In this document: piece by piece, positions 46,676-54,711 of the stretch
Position numbering within the stretch: the first letter of the stretch is position 1
Layout: each line of letters opens with the position of its first letter
Assembly (NCBI RefSeq): GCF_003202035.1
Contig: NZ_QJKC01000015.1
Location: 55,375 to 119,374, forward strand
Origin: Aquitalea magnusonii
Lineage (GTDB): Bacteria > Pseudomonadota > Gammaproteobacteria > Burkholderiales > Chromobacteriaceae
Direction of reading: 5' to 3'
DNA length: 64,000 nucleotides
Program-made: the position numbers and the translations under genes
Notes under the pieces: generated by a model
Seen by the model: only the letters and a program-made list of their open reading frames with translations
Databases searched by the model: none
What the model was told of the DNA's origin: nothing

Positions 46676-47497
46676 TCAGGCCAGCACTTCCCTCAGCATA
46701 TTGGTGACCTTGCGGGTATCCGGCTGCACACCGCGCCAGATATGGAAGGACTCGGCCGCCTGTTCCACCAGCATGCCCAGGCCATCGGCCAGCATGCCGG
46801 CATTTTCGCTCTGGGCACGCTTCAGGAAAGGGGTGAGACCCTTGCTGTACACCATGTCGTATGCCAGGGTGCGTGCGGTGAAGATATTGGCCGGCAGCGG
46901 CGGGATTTCGTTATGCAGGCTGGTGGAGGTGCCATTGATGATGATGTCGAAGGTTTTGCCTTCCAGCGCCTCGTAACCACTGGCGACCACCTCGCCCCAG
47001 GGGGCAAAGTGGTGGGCAATGGCTTCCGCCTTGATCAGCGTGCGGTTGGCAATGGTCACCTTGGCCGGCTTCTGCTCCAGGATGGGTTCCAGCACGCCAC
47101 GCACGGCACCGCCGGCACCCAGGATCAGGATGCTCTTGCCTTCCATCGGGAAATCCAGGTTTTCCACGATGTCGCGCACCAGGCCCACGCCATCGGTATT
47201 GTCGCCATAGACTTTGCCATCGCGGAAAGTCAGGGTGTTCACCGCCTCTGCGGCGCGGGCACGCTCGGTGACTTCCTGCGCCATGCGGTAGGCATCGCCC
47301 TTGAACGGCAGGGTGACATTCAGGCCCAGACCACCGGCCCGGACAAATTCACCGACCACTTCGTCGAACTTGCCCAGCTCGGCAAACAGCTTTTCGTACT
47401 GGATGGACTCACCGGAGGCGCTGGCGAATTCGCTGTGGATAAACGGCGACTGGCTATGGGAAACGGGGTTACCGATGACGGCGTAACGGTTGATCAT
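46676..47497 (-). CDS. aroE: Shikimate dehydrogenase
   Basis: NADPH-dependent reduction of 3-dehydroshikimate. 273 residues from ATG 47497 (MINRYAVIGNPVSHSQSPFIHS); an extension to 47650 overlaps the flank of the rhodanese gene and is rejected. Substrate motif 'NPVSHSQSPFIH', catalytic Lys in 'NVTLPFKGDAYRM', 'YGDNTDGVGLVRDI', and Rossmann 'LILGAGGAVRGVLEPIL'. Confidence 0.96.
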   Translation of the reverse strand: MINRYAVIGNPVSHSQSPFIHSEFASASGESIQYEKLFAELGKFDEVVGEFVRAGGLGLNVTLPFKGDAYRMAQEVTERARAAEAVNTLTFRDGKVYGDNTDGVGLVRDIVENLDFPMEGKSILILGAGGAVRGVLEPILEQKPAKVTIANRTLIKAEAIAHHFAPWGEVVASGYEALEGKTFDIIINGTSTSLHNEIPPLPANIFTARTLAYDMVYSKGLTPFLKRAQSENAGMLADGLGMLVEQAAESFHIWRGVQPDTRKVTNMLREVLA

Positions 47498-47624
47498 GAT
47501 CAGCTTTCTTGGATTCCTGTGGTGCTTCCGCGTCGTGCGGTTCATCTGCTGAGGTAGCACTTTGCCGTGTAACGTCATAAACATCAACCGGTCAATACCC
47601 CTGTCCCAACAATTCAGCGCTGGC

Positions 47625-48077
47625 TCAGCCCTGCACCCAGGGCAGGCCATGTGCCTTCCAGCCAGTCAGCTGGCCACGATGCTCGTGCTCATCCTTGTCC
47701 CCCTCGAACCCCTCCAGCACGTTGTAAACCCGGGTATAACCGGCGGCGCGGGCTTGCGTGGCCGCCTCGTGCGAGCGCACACCGCTGCGGCACATCAGTA
47801 ACAGGACAGCCTGCTTGTCGACGGCGGCTTGCAGCTGCTCGACAAACTGCGCATTGACTTGCATGCCGGGGAAGCTGCGCAGCTCAATGCGCAAGGCACC
47901 GGGCACCACGCCGACAAACTGCCATTCCGCCGCACTGCGCACATCCACCAGCACGGCCCCCGGCAGATGCTGGGCCAGATAGTGTGCCTCGGGCGGGGTA
48001 AGCGCGCCCTGATAAGGCAGTTGCTGGGCTGCCGCACGCTCGGCGGCCGTTTGCAGGATCAAATCGCTCTGGTCCAT
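47625..48077 (-). CDS. Rhodanese-like domain protein
   Basis: 150 residues from ATG 48077 (GAAAGGAAAG upstream). A single rhodanese domain: 'PGAVLVDVRSAAEWQFVGVVPGALRIELRSF' and active-site loop 'LLLMCRSGVRSHEAATQARAAGYTRVYNVLEGFEGD', with the catalytic Cys in CRSGVRS. A preceding short region 'LTPPEAHYLAQHLPG' acts as the domain cap. A cytosolic sulfur-carrier or sulfurtransferase; its partner is unknown. It is divergent from glnA. Confidence 0.92.
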   Translation of the reverse strand: MDQSDLILQTAAERAAAQQLPYQGALTPPEAHYLAQHLPGAVLVDVRSAAEWQFVGVVPGALRIELRSFPGMQVNAQFVEQLQAAVDKQAVLLLMCRSGVRSHEAATQARAAGYTRVYNVLEGFEGDKDEHEHRGQLTGWKAHGLPWVQG

Positions 48078-48148
48078 TGCTTTCCTTTCTTTGTAATAGG
48101 GCCATGCCACGATGCTGGCAGGGCCAGAATCACCACTCACCCGCACAA

Positions 48149-48196
48149 TGCACAAACATGGTGCAACTGCACGGTGCATTGCATTGATTTGGTGCA
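48149..48196. promoter_or_regulatory. Two NtrC enhancer sites upstream of glnA
   Basis: TGCACAAACATGGTGCA at 48149-48165 and TGCATTGATTTGGTGCA at 48180-48196 fit the NtrC consensus TGCACC-n5-GGTGCA. Their centres are 31 bp apart, about three helical turns. A half site TGCACCA follows at 48214-48220. Confidence 0.8.
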
Positions 48197-48258
48197 TTGA
48201 TAACAACTAGCCGTGCACCAAGCCCTGTGACACAATGATTACATTAGTGTTCGTAGCC

Positions 48259-48274
48259 TGGCACGCTTCATGCT
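48259..48274 (+). promoter_or_regulatory. Sigma-54 promoter of glnA
   Basis: TGGCACGCTTCATGCT: the invariant GG (48260-48261) and GC (48272-48273) are separated by exactly 10 nt. The expected start is near 48285, so the NtrC sites lie at about -128 and -97. Confidence 0.8.
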
Positions 48275-48343
48275 TCCAGTGAGGCGTACCATCTTTATCA
48301 AGCAATATTGCTTTCGATGCACGTTGCCTTTAGGAGAACATTC

Positions 48344-49762
48344 ATGGCGGTTGCAGACGTAGTCAAGCTGATTCAAGAAAACGACGTCAAGTTCGTAGAC
48401 CTGCGCTTTACTGATACCCGTGGCAAAGAACAACACGTTACCATCCCGGCACACGTTCTGCTGGAAGATGCTGACGAATGGTTCGAACGCGGCCACGCTT
48501 TCGACGGCTCCTCCATCGCTGGCTGGAAAGGCATCCAAGCCTCCGACATGCTGCTGATGGCCGACCCGGCTACCGCCAAGATTGACCCCTTCTTCGACGA
48601 ACCCACCGTATTCATGTCGTGTGACGTGATCGACCCGGCCGACGGCAAGGGTTACGACCGCGATCCGCGCTCCATCGCCAAGCGTGCTGAAGCCTACCTG
48701 AAGGCATCCGGCATGGGCGACACCGCCTACTTCGGCCCGGAACCGGAATTCTTCGTCTTCGACAGCATCACCTGGGGCACCGACATGTCCGGCTGCTTCG
48801 TGAAGATCAAGTCCGAAGAAGCTGCCTGGGCCTCCGCTGAAGAATTCGAAGGTGGCAACACCGGTCACCGTCCGGGCGTCAAGGGTGGTTACTTCCCGGT
48901 TCCGCCGGTTGACTCCGCACAAGACCTGCGTTCCGCCATGGTACTGCTGCTGGAAGAACTGGGCGTGCCGGTTGAAGTGCATCACCACGAAGTGGCCACT
49001 GCCGGCCAGATGGAAATCGGTACCAAGTTCAGCACCCTGACCCAGCGTGCCGACTGGACCCAGATCCTGAAGTACGTGGTACAGAACGTGGCACACAGCT
49101 ACGGCAAGACCGCCACCTTCATGCCCAAGCCCATCGTTGGCGACAACGGTTCCGGCATGCACGTGCACCAGTCCATCTGGAAAGACGGCAAGAACCTGTT
49201 CGCTGGTGACGGCTACGCCGGCCTGTCCGAAACCGCCCTGTACTACATCGGCGGTATCATCAAGCACGCCAAGGCTCTGAACGCCATCACCAACCCGGGC
49301 ACCAACTCCTACAAGCGTCTGGTACCGCATTACGAAGCTCCGGTAAAACTGGCCTACTCCGCCAAGAACCGTTCCGCTTCCATCCGTATCCCGCACGTAG
49401 CCAATCCGAAGGGCCGTCGTATCGAAGCCCGCTTCCCGGATCCGCTGGCTAACCCGTACCTGTGCTTCTCCGCTCTGCTGATGGCCGGTCTGGATGGTAT
49501 CCAGAACAAGATCCACCCGGGCGATGCTGCTGACAAGAACCTGTACGACCTGCCGCCGGAAGAAGACAAGCTGATCCCGACCGTATGCGCCAGCCTGGAC
49601 GAAGCCCTGGCCGCGCTGGACGCAGACCGCGACTTCCTGACCCGTGGCGGTGTGTTCTCCAACGAATGGATCGACGCCTACATCGAACTGAAGATGCAGG
49701 AAGTGAACCTGACTCGCATGACGACCCACCCGGTCGAATTCGCGATGTACTACTCGCTGTAA
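48344..49762 (+). CDS. glnA: Glutamine synthetase type I
   Basis: 472 residues from ATG 48344 (TTAGGAG upstream). Beta-grasp '[21 protein letters not shown]', '[22 protein letters not shown]', '[10 protein letters not shown]', ATP/Glu-binding '[21 protein letters not shown]', '[34 protein letters not shown]', and the adenylylation site Tyr about residue 401 in '[10 protein letters not shown]'. It assimilates ammonia as a dodecamer regulated by GlnE. The sigma-54/NtrC control seen upstream fits its place near ntrBC. Confidence 0.98.
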   Translation: MAVADVVKLIQENDVKFVDLRFTDTRGKEQHVTIPAHVLLEDADEWFERGHAFDGSSIAGWKGIQASDMLLMADPATAKIDPFFDEPTVFMSCDVIDPADGKGYDRDPRSIAKRAEAYLKASGMGDTAYFGPEPEFFVFDSITWGTDMSGCFVKIKSEEAAWASAEEFEGGNTGHRPGVKGGYFPVPPVDSAQDLRSAMVLLLEELGVPVEVHHHEVATAGQMEIGTKFSTLTQRADWTQILKYVVQNVAHSYGKTATFMPKPIVGDNGSGMHVHQSIWKDGKNLFAGDGYAGLSETALYYIGGIIKHAKALNAITNPGTNSYKRLVPHYEAPVKLAYSAKNRSASIRIPHVANPKGRRIEARFPDPLANPYLCFSALLMAGLDGIQNKIHPGDAADKNLYDLPPEEDKLIPTVCASLDEALAALDADRDFLTRGGVFSNEWIDAYIELKMQEVNLTRMTTHPVEFAMYYSL

Positions 49763-50168
49763 TGGCAAACAGCCACCGGAACCTTCCGGTGGCTGTGGCA
49801 AAACCCGCATGGCTCATGGCCCTGCGGGTTTTTTCATATCAATTCGAAACGGTCTGCATAGCCTGAGCACGCTGTGGCCTGGTCAGCTTGAGTTTTAATA
49901 ATGCGCCTCTCCATACGCAGGCGCTTGGCCGTAGCAAGAGCCATTCCCCCAAGCACACACTGCCATACTGCACTCCCTTTCAACACTTAATTCCATGCCT
50001 ATGTGCAGTGGTCACAAGACAAGAACCAAGGGTTGCTTGCTCGGCACAAAGCCACCTTAACAGCTTGATTTCAAAAAGCAAAATGACATTTGTATTTTAT
50101 TTCGCAAATGAATATTGATTGGTATAAAATATTTATAAATAAATTTTCATACCAAAAGGTGTGCGCTT
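49763..50168. other. Non-coding stretch between glnA and the lipoprotein pair
   Basis: It begins with a glnA hairpin (GCCACCGGAA/TTCCGGTGGC, about 49772-49795), then a terminator copy (49798-49837). The rest becomes visibly AT-rich after 50040 and carries no credible ORF. TTGATT (50115-50120) and TATAAAAT near 50123-50130 could belong to a promoter. An inverted repeat TTGGTAT (50119-50125)/ATACCAA (50149-50155) ends next to the ribosome binding site of 50169. Confidence 0.6.
49798..49837 (+). terminator. Terminator, first copy of a 40-bp duplicated unit
   Basis: AAACCCGCA and TGCGGGTTT flank a GGCTCATGGCCC loop and run into T6. The same 40 nt recur exactly at 51415-51454. Confidence 0.85.
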
Positions 50169-50849
50169 GTGAAAAACCCAAGAATTCTGAGCGGAATCGC
50201 TATCATTGCCACGCTGACAGCTTGCACAACCGCAACGCTTGATGTGCCGCGTGCGGATAACTACCCCGTATCCAGTCAGCAAAAAGCAAGAGCCGCACAT
50301 CACTGGGATGTCTTGGCTGCCGACGTAGCAACGCGTATTGCAGAGAAAACACAAAACCGAATCAGCTCCGATCAGGCCATCTACGTGGTACCTGCCACGG
50401 ATTCCGCCTTCGACAAAGGCTTTCGCAATCTACTCATCACCCGGCTCGTTGAAAAAGGCATTCCCGTAGCCGTTCGTCCTGGTAGCTTGCGGCTGAATAT
50501 CGAAACCCAAGTGATCAAACACAATAGCAATGCAGGTAATGCCATTCAGTATCCGATGACAACACTGGCAGCAGGCATTGCTGTCGCCCGCGATCTTACC
50601 TTTAGCCATGCCGCGGCGACTTACAGCCTGATCGGTTTGGGAGCGGCCGCCGCACTTGACAGCACAAACCTGGCACTGAATGGCAAGGCATCAGGTGGGC
50701 CAACCAGAACAGAAGTCTTGGTCACCACATCGCTTGAAAGCGCCAATCAATATCTGGCACGCACATCCGACCTTTATTACATCGAACGTGAAGATTCTGC
50801 GCTCTACGCAATTGATGCAATGAAGACCTGGGAGGTGGTAGGCAAATGA
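50169..50849 (+). CDS. Predicted lipoprotein of unknown function
   Basis: 226 residues from GTG 50169 (AAAGGTG upstream). Lipoprotein signal 'MKNPRILSGIAIIATLTACTTA' with lipobox LTAC. The mature part has 'RAAHHWDVLAADVATRIAEKT' and 'QAIYVVPATDSAFDKGFRNLLITRLVEKGIPVAVRPGSLRLNIETQVIKHNSN', which reads like an alpha/beta OMP-accessory fold, then a Gly/Ala-rich hydrophobic stretch 'YSLIGLGAAAALDSTNLALNG'. I do not recognise the family. Codon use is more AT-rich than its neighbours. It overlaps the next gene by 4 nt (ATGA). Confidence 0.75.
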   Translation: MKNPRILSGIAIIATLTACTTATLDVPRADNYPVSSQQKARAAHHWDVLAADVATRIAEKTQNRISSDQAIYVVPATDSAFDKGFRNLLITRLVEKGIPVAVRPGSLRLNIETQVIKHNSNAGNAIQYPMTTLAAGIAVARDLTFSHAAATYSLIGLGAAAALDSTNLALNGKASGGPTRTEVLVTTSLESANQYLARTSDLYYIEREDSALYAIDAMKTWEVVGK

Positions 50850-51394
50850 AAAAACTCATACTCATCAGTACTATTGTGCTGACGACAGCATTATTGTCCG
50901 CATGCCAGACCGTCCCGGAAAGCCCAGTCAAGACAGATTTGATTGAGACCAATTACAAGGCTGTCGATGCTTTGCTACAAGGTGTAACGCTAAATAGCGA
51001 ACAGCCCTTGCTGGTCGCAACGCTTGTCAATGTCAACGAACTGACCGAGTCTTCCAGCCTTGGGCGTTTGTTTTCCGAGCAAATCGCCGCGCGACTAGCC
51101 AAGCGAGGATTGCAAATCAAAGAGCTGAAACTGCGCGATAACCTGTTTATCAAGCAAACCGAAGGGGAGCTCATGCTATCCCGTGAAGTTACCGAGGTTA
51201 GCAAATCGCACAAGGCTCAAGCCGTTGTGGTTGGAACCTATGCCGTTTCACCCAGTATGGTTTACATCAATCTCAAGATCGTCAATCCCAATGGCAATCT
51301 CGTGATATCAGCTCATGACTATGCCATGCCTATCGATGCAAACATCCGTGGTCTCTTGCCCAAGAGCATGACATCCAGCTACGCCTACCGCTGA
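50846..51394 (+). CDS. FlgO-family lipoprotein
   Basis: 182 residues. Lipoprotein signal 'MKKLILISTIVLTTALLSACQTV' (lipobox LSAC), then a FlgO-like domain: 'LLVATLVNVNELTESSSLGRLFSEQIAARLAKRGLQIKELKLRDNLFIKQTEGELMLSREV' and 'AQAVVVGTYAVSPSMVYINLKIVNPNGNLVISAHDYAMPID'. FlgO of Vibrio is an outer-membrane lipoprotein that supports flagellar assembly, but no flagellar gene is in this window, so the role may differ. Coupled to the upstream lipoprotein gene. It is followed by the second terminator copy. Confidence 0.82.
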   Translation: MKKLILISTIVLTTALLSACQTVPESPVKTDLIETNYKAVDALLQGVTLNSEQPLLVATLVNVNELTESSSLGRLFSEQIAARLAKRGLQIKELKLRDNLFIKQTEGELMLSREVTEVSKSHKAQAVVVGTYAVSPSMVYINLKIVNPNGNLVISAHDYAMPIDANIRGLLPKSMTSSYAYR

Positions 51395-51414
51395 CCCTGT
51401 GCAAGCCCAATGTA

Positions 51415-51454
51415 GCAAAACCCGCATGGCTCATGGCCCTGCGGGTTTTTTCAT
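51415..51454 (+). terminator. Terminator, second copy of the 40-bp duplicated unit
   Basis: Identical over 40 nt to 49798-49837. It lies 20 nt after the FlgO-family gene. Confidence 0.9.
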
Positions 51455-51577
51455 GGCACTGGCCGGTAGTCAAGTCGTCCTTGCGCCTGTCATGGGACAG
51501 CCCGATGTGACGCGGGCCGGGCTTTTGCTTATCATATCGCCACGACCACCCTGTTTTTCTTGCTGATGCGGACTCCC

Positions 51578-52063
51578 ATGAAAACGCTTGCCTTTTGTCT
51601 GCTGCTCAGTTGCAGCCTCGCCCAGGCCGAGGTGTACAAATACATAGACGCCAACGGCAATGTCACCTTCACCAATGTACCGATCAAGGGCGCCAAGCCC
51701 ATGCACCTGGCGCCGCTGTCCACCTATGGCAACAGCGGCAAGAGCAAGCCGGCGGGCAATGCCGGCAGCAAGTCGGCTTCCACCCCGGATGGCTATCCCA
51801 ATGTCGACAACGGCACCCAGAGCAAGCGCGACGAAAGCCGGCGCAAGATTCTGGAAAACGAGCTGGCCAATGAGCAAAAGGCACTGGCCGATGCGCAGAA
51901 GGCCTACACCGACGGTGCCGCCACCCGCAATGGCGATGAAGCCCGCAACTACCAGAAATACCTCGACCGCGTGCAGAAGCTGAAAGATGCGGTGACCGAG
52001 CGGCAGAAGAATGTGGATGCGCTGCGCCGCGAATTGGGGCAGGCCACCTCATCTGCACAATAA
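51578..52063 (+). CDS. DUF4124-domain periplasmic protein
   Basis: 161 residues from ATG 51578; signal peptide 'MKTLAFCLLLSCSLAQA'. The DUF4124 motif 'EVYKYIDANGNVTFTNVPIKGAKPMHL' is complete. A Lys/Ser/Gly linker follows, and then a charged coiled coil 'ESRRKILENELANEQKALADAQKAYTDGAATRNGDEARNYQKYLDRVQKLKDAVTERQKNVDALRREL'. DUF4124 genes commonly precede ntrB in betaproteobacteria. Function is unknown. An NtrC site (52054-52070) overlaps its stop codon. Confidence 0.9.
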   Translation: MKTLAFCLLLSCSLAQAEVYKYIDANGNVTFTNVPIKGAKPMHLAPLSTYGNSGKSKPAGNAGSKSASTPDGYPNVDNGTQSKRDESRRKILENELANEQKALADAQKAYTDGAATRNGDEARNYQKYLDRVQKLKDAVTERQKNVDALRRELGQATSSAQ

Positions 52064-52070
52064 TGGTGCA
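52054..52070. promoter_or_regulatory. NtrC site overlapping the DUF4124 stop codon
   Basis: TGCACAATAATGGTGCA fits the NtrC consensus and covers the TAA stop at 52061-52063. It is centred about 74 bp upstream of the expected sigma-54 start for ntrB. Confidence 0.75.
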
Positions 52071-52109
52071 TAATTGACTCCGTAATCGTGCATTCGCTGT
52101 GCTCTGGCT

Positions 52110-52125
52110 TGGCGTGCTTATTGCT
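52110..52125 (+). promoter_or_regulatory. Sigma-54 promoter of ntrBC
   Basis: TGGCGTGCTTATTGCT: GG at 52111-52112 and GC at 52123-52124 separated by 10 nt, with the TTGCT -12 element intact. Confidence 0.8.
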
Positions 52126-52163
52126 AACAGCACCAGGCACAGCCCCCTTCGATCCGGAGCACC

Positions 52164-53219
52164 ATGAACTCTCCCAGCTTTGCCGGCCTGGAATTACTCG
52201 ACACCCCGGTCCTGATCACCAGCGCCGACGGTGTACTGGAATTCGCCAATCCCGCGTGTGAAAACCTGCTGGCCATCGGCCGGCGCGAGCTACTGCGCCA
52301 CACCCTGTTCGAGCTGTTTCAGGACAGCCCGGCCCTGCGCCAGGCGCTGAGCACCGCCCTACAGCACAATGCCGGCTATATCGAACACGACCTGGAACTG
52401 CGCACGCCGCATGGCGAGCAGCCACTGCACATTGCCCTGTCGGTGACCCCGGTGGATGCTGATGGCCGGCTGGCACTGGTGGAATTGCGGCCCCTCGACC
52501 AGCAGCTGAAAATTGCCAACGAAGAGCGGTTGCTGCTGCAACAGCAGGCCAATCGCGAGCTGATCCGCAATCTGGCGCATGAAATCAAGAATCCGCTGGG
52601 TGGTATACGCGGTGCGGCGCAGCTGCTGGAACACGAGCTGTCCGACCGGCCCGAATTGAAGGAATACACCGAAGTCATCCAGGAAGAAGCACTGCGCCTG
52701 CAGTCGCTGGTTGACCGCCTGCTGGCTCCGCACCGCCGCCATGTGCGCAGTGAAATCAATATCCACGAAGTCCTGGAACGGGTGCGCAGCATCGCCCTGG
52801 CCGAGTACCCGCAGGGGCTGATCATCCGCCGCGACTACGACACCAGCCTGCCGCACATGGTGGCGGACAAGGAGCAGCTGATCCAGGTGGTGCTGAATAT
52901 CGTCAAGAACGCCATCCAGGCGATGAAGGCCAGCGGCGAGGTGATTTTGCGCACCCGAGTGGCCCGCCAGGTCACCCTGGCACGCAAGCGTCACGGGCTG
53001 GCATTAAAATTGCAGATTGTCGACAACGGCCCCGGCATTCCGGAGGAAATCAGGGATCACATCTTCTATCCGCTGGTGACCGGACGCGCCGAAGGCACCG
53101 GTCTGGGGCTGACACTGGCCCAGGCTTATGTGCACCAGCATGGCGGCAGCATCGAATTCGAATCCCGCCCCGGCCAGACCTGCTTTACCGTAATGCTGCC
53201 TTTCAGCAATACGGATTGA
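52164..53219 (+). CDS. ntrB: Nitrogen regulation sensor kinase NtrB (GlnL)
   Basis: 351 residues. N-terminal PAS domain ('LELLDTPVLITSADGVLEFANPACENLLAIGRREL'), dimerisation/phosphoacceptor helix with His139 in 'NLAHEIKNPLGGIRGAAQLLE', and a GHKL ATPase with 'QVVLNIVKNAIQAM', 'IVDNGPGIPEEIRDHIFYPLVTGRAEGTGLGLTLAQAYVHQHGG'. A soluble kinase that phosphorylates NtrC under nitrogen limitation and is switched to phosphatase by PII. It is 27 nt upstream of ntrC. Confidence 0.97.
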   Translation: MNSPSFAGLELLDTPVLITSADGVLEFANPACENLLAIGRRELLRHTLFELFQDSPALRQALSTALQHNAGYIEHDLELRTPHGEQPLHIALSVTPVDADGRLALVELRPLDQQLKIANEERLLLQQQANRELIRNLAHEIKNPLGGIRGAAQLLEHELSDRPELKEYTEVIQEEALRLQSLVDRLLAPHRRHVRSEINIHEVLERVRSIALAEYPQGLIIRRDYDTSLPHMVADKEQLIQVVLNIVKNAIQAMKASGEVILRTRVARQVTLARKRHGLALKLQIVDNGPGIPEEIRDHIFYPLVTGRAEGTGLGLTLAQAYVHQHGGSIEFESRPGQTCFTVMLPFSNTD

Positions 53220-53246
53220 ACCCAAATAACAGAAACGAGGGCTGCT

Positions 53247-54695
53247 ATGAATAACCCGGTGTGGATCATCGATGACGACAAGGCCATCCGCTGGGTACTG
53301 GAAAAGGCACTGGGCCGCAGCGGCATCGGCTTTGACAGCTTTTCCAGTGCAGACGACGCACTCAATGCCCTGTATGACAACACCCCGCGCGTCATCATTT
53401 CCGATATCCGCATGCCGGGCACGGACGGCCTGAAATTCCTGTCGCGGGTCAAGGCCGACCACCCGCAGCTGCCGGTCATCATCATGACCGCCCATTCCGA
53501 CCTGGACTCGGCCGTGGCCGCCTTCCAGGGCGGGGCTTTCGAATACCTGCCCAAGCCCTTTGATGTCGACCAGGCCGTGCAGCTGATCGAACGGGCGCTG
53601 GCCGAGAGCAATAGCCAGATCGAAGCCAGTGGCGGCGTGGAAGCCATGCCGGTGCTGCTAGGCCAGGCTCCGGCCATGCAGGACGTGTTCCGCGCCATTG
53701 GCCGGCTGTCGCAATCGCATGTCACCGTGCTGATTACCGGTGAATCCGGCACCGGCAAGGAAAGGGTGGCCGAAGCGCTGCACCGCCACTCGGTGCGTGC
53801 CAGCAAGCCCTTCATCGCCCTGAACACCGCCGCCATTCCAAAAGACCTGCTGGAATCGGAACTGTTCGGCCATGAAAAAGGCGCCTTCACCGGCGCACTG
53901 GCCACCCGCCGTGGCCGCTTTGAAGAAGCCGAAGGCGGCACGCTGTTTCTGGATGAAATCGGCGACATGCCCACCGAGCTGCAAACCCGCCTGCTGCGCG
54001 TGCTGTCGGACGGCCATTTCTACCGCGTGGGCGGCCATGTGCCGATCAAGGCCAATGTGCGGGTGATTGCCGCCACCCACCAGCATCTGGAAGACCGCGT
54101 CAAACGCGGCCTGTTCCGCGAAGACCTGTTCCACCGGCTGAACGTGATTCGCCTGCGCCTGCCACCCTTGCGCGAACGGCGCGAAGACATTCCGCTGCTG
54201 ACCCGCCATTTCCTGGCCAAGAGCGCCAGCAGCCTGGGGGTGGAGCCGAAGCGGCTGACCGATGCGGCGATGGAGGTGATCAAGTTCCACAGCTTCACCG
54301 GCAATGTGCGCGAGCTGGAAAACCTGTGTCAGTGGATTACCGTGATGGCACCGGGCCAGCAGGTAGAGGTGGGCGACCTCCCGGCCGAACTGCGCGAACC
54401 GGAAGCCGCCCCCGTGGCAGCGGCCGGCGAAGGCAGCCCGGTGGCCAGCACGGCCGTTCATGTGGTGGACTGGACGCTGGGCCTGGCCGAAGAAGTGGCC
54501 CGCCGCCTGCGTGCCGGCGAAGTGGGCATCATCGACGACCTGTGCCGGCGCTTCGAGGAAAGCTGCATCCGCACCGGCCTGGCCCACACCGGCGGGCGCA
54601 AGGTGGAAGCGGCACATCTGCTGGGCTGGGGCCGCAATACCCTCACCCGCAAGATTCAGGAACTGGGCATGGAAGCCCATGACGAACAGGGCTGA
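53247..54695 (+). CDS. ntrC: Nitrogen regulation response regulator NtrC (GlnG)
   Basis: 482 residues. Receiver domain with acidic pocket 'IIDDDKAIRW' and phosphoacceptor Asp53 in 'VIISDIRMPGTDG'; sigma-54 AAA+ domain with 'GESGTGKERVAEALH', the GAFTGA loop in 'HEKGAFTGALATRRGRFEEAEGGTLFLDEIGDMP'; C-terminal Fis-type HTH 'AAHLLGWGRNTLTRKIQELGM'. It activates sigma-54 promoters; candidate sites lie upstream of both glnA and ntrB in this window. It converges on metR with 16 nt between them. Confidence 0.98.
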   Translation: MNNPVWIIDDDKAIRWVLEKALGRSGIGFDSFSSADDALNALYDNTPRVIISDIRMPGTDGLKFLSRVKADHPQLPVIIMTAHSDLDSAVAAFQGGAFEYLPKPFDVDQAVQLIERALAESNSQIEASGGVEAMPVLLGQAPAMQDVFRAIGRLSQSHVTVLITGESGTGKERVAEALHRHSVRASKPFIALNTAAIPKDLLESELFGHEKGAFTGALATRRGRFEEAEGGTLFLDEIGDMPTELQTRLLRVLSDGHFYRVGGHVPIKANVRVIAATHQHLEDRVKRGLFREDLFHRLNVIRLRLPPLRERREDIPLLTRHFLAKSASSLGVEPKRLTDAAMEVIKFHSFTGNVRELENLCQWITVMAPGQQVEVGDLPAELREPEAAPVAAAGEGSPVASTAVHVVDWTLGLAEEVARRLRAGEVGIIDDLCRRFEESCIRTGLAHTGGRKVEAAHLLGWGRNTLTRKIQELGMEAHDEQG

Positions 54696-54711
54696 AACCC
54701 AGCACCGTGCA

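Noticed and set aside
48239..49810. 523-residue minus-strand frame opposite glnA
   Set aside because: Shadow of glnA, which is complete; the frame also runs through the sigma-54 promoter.
49888..50118. 76-residue plus-strand ORF between glnA and the lipoprotein pair
   Set aside because: No box or domain; it lies in an AT-shifting non-coding stretch.
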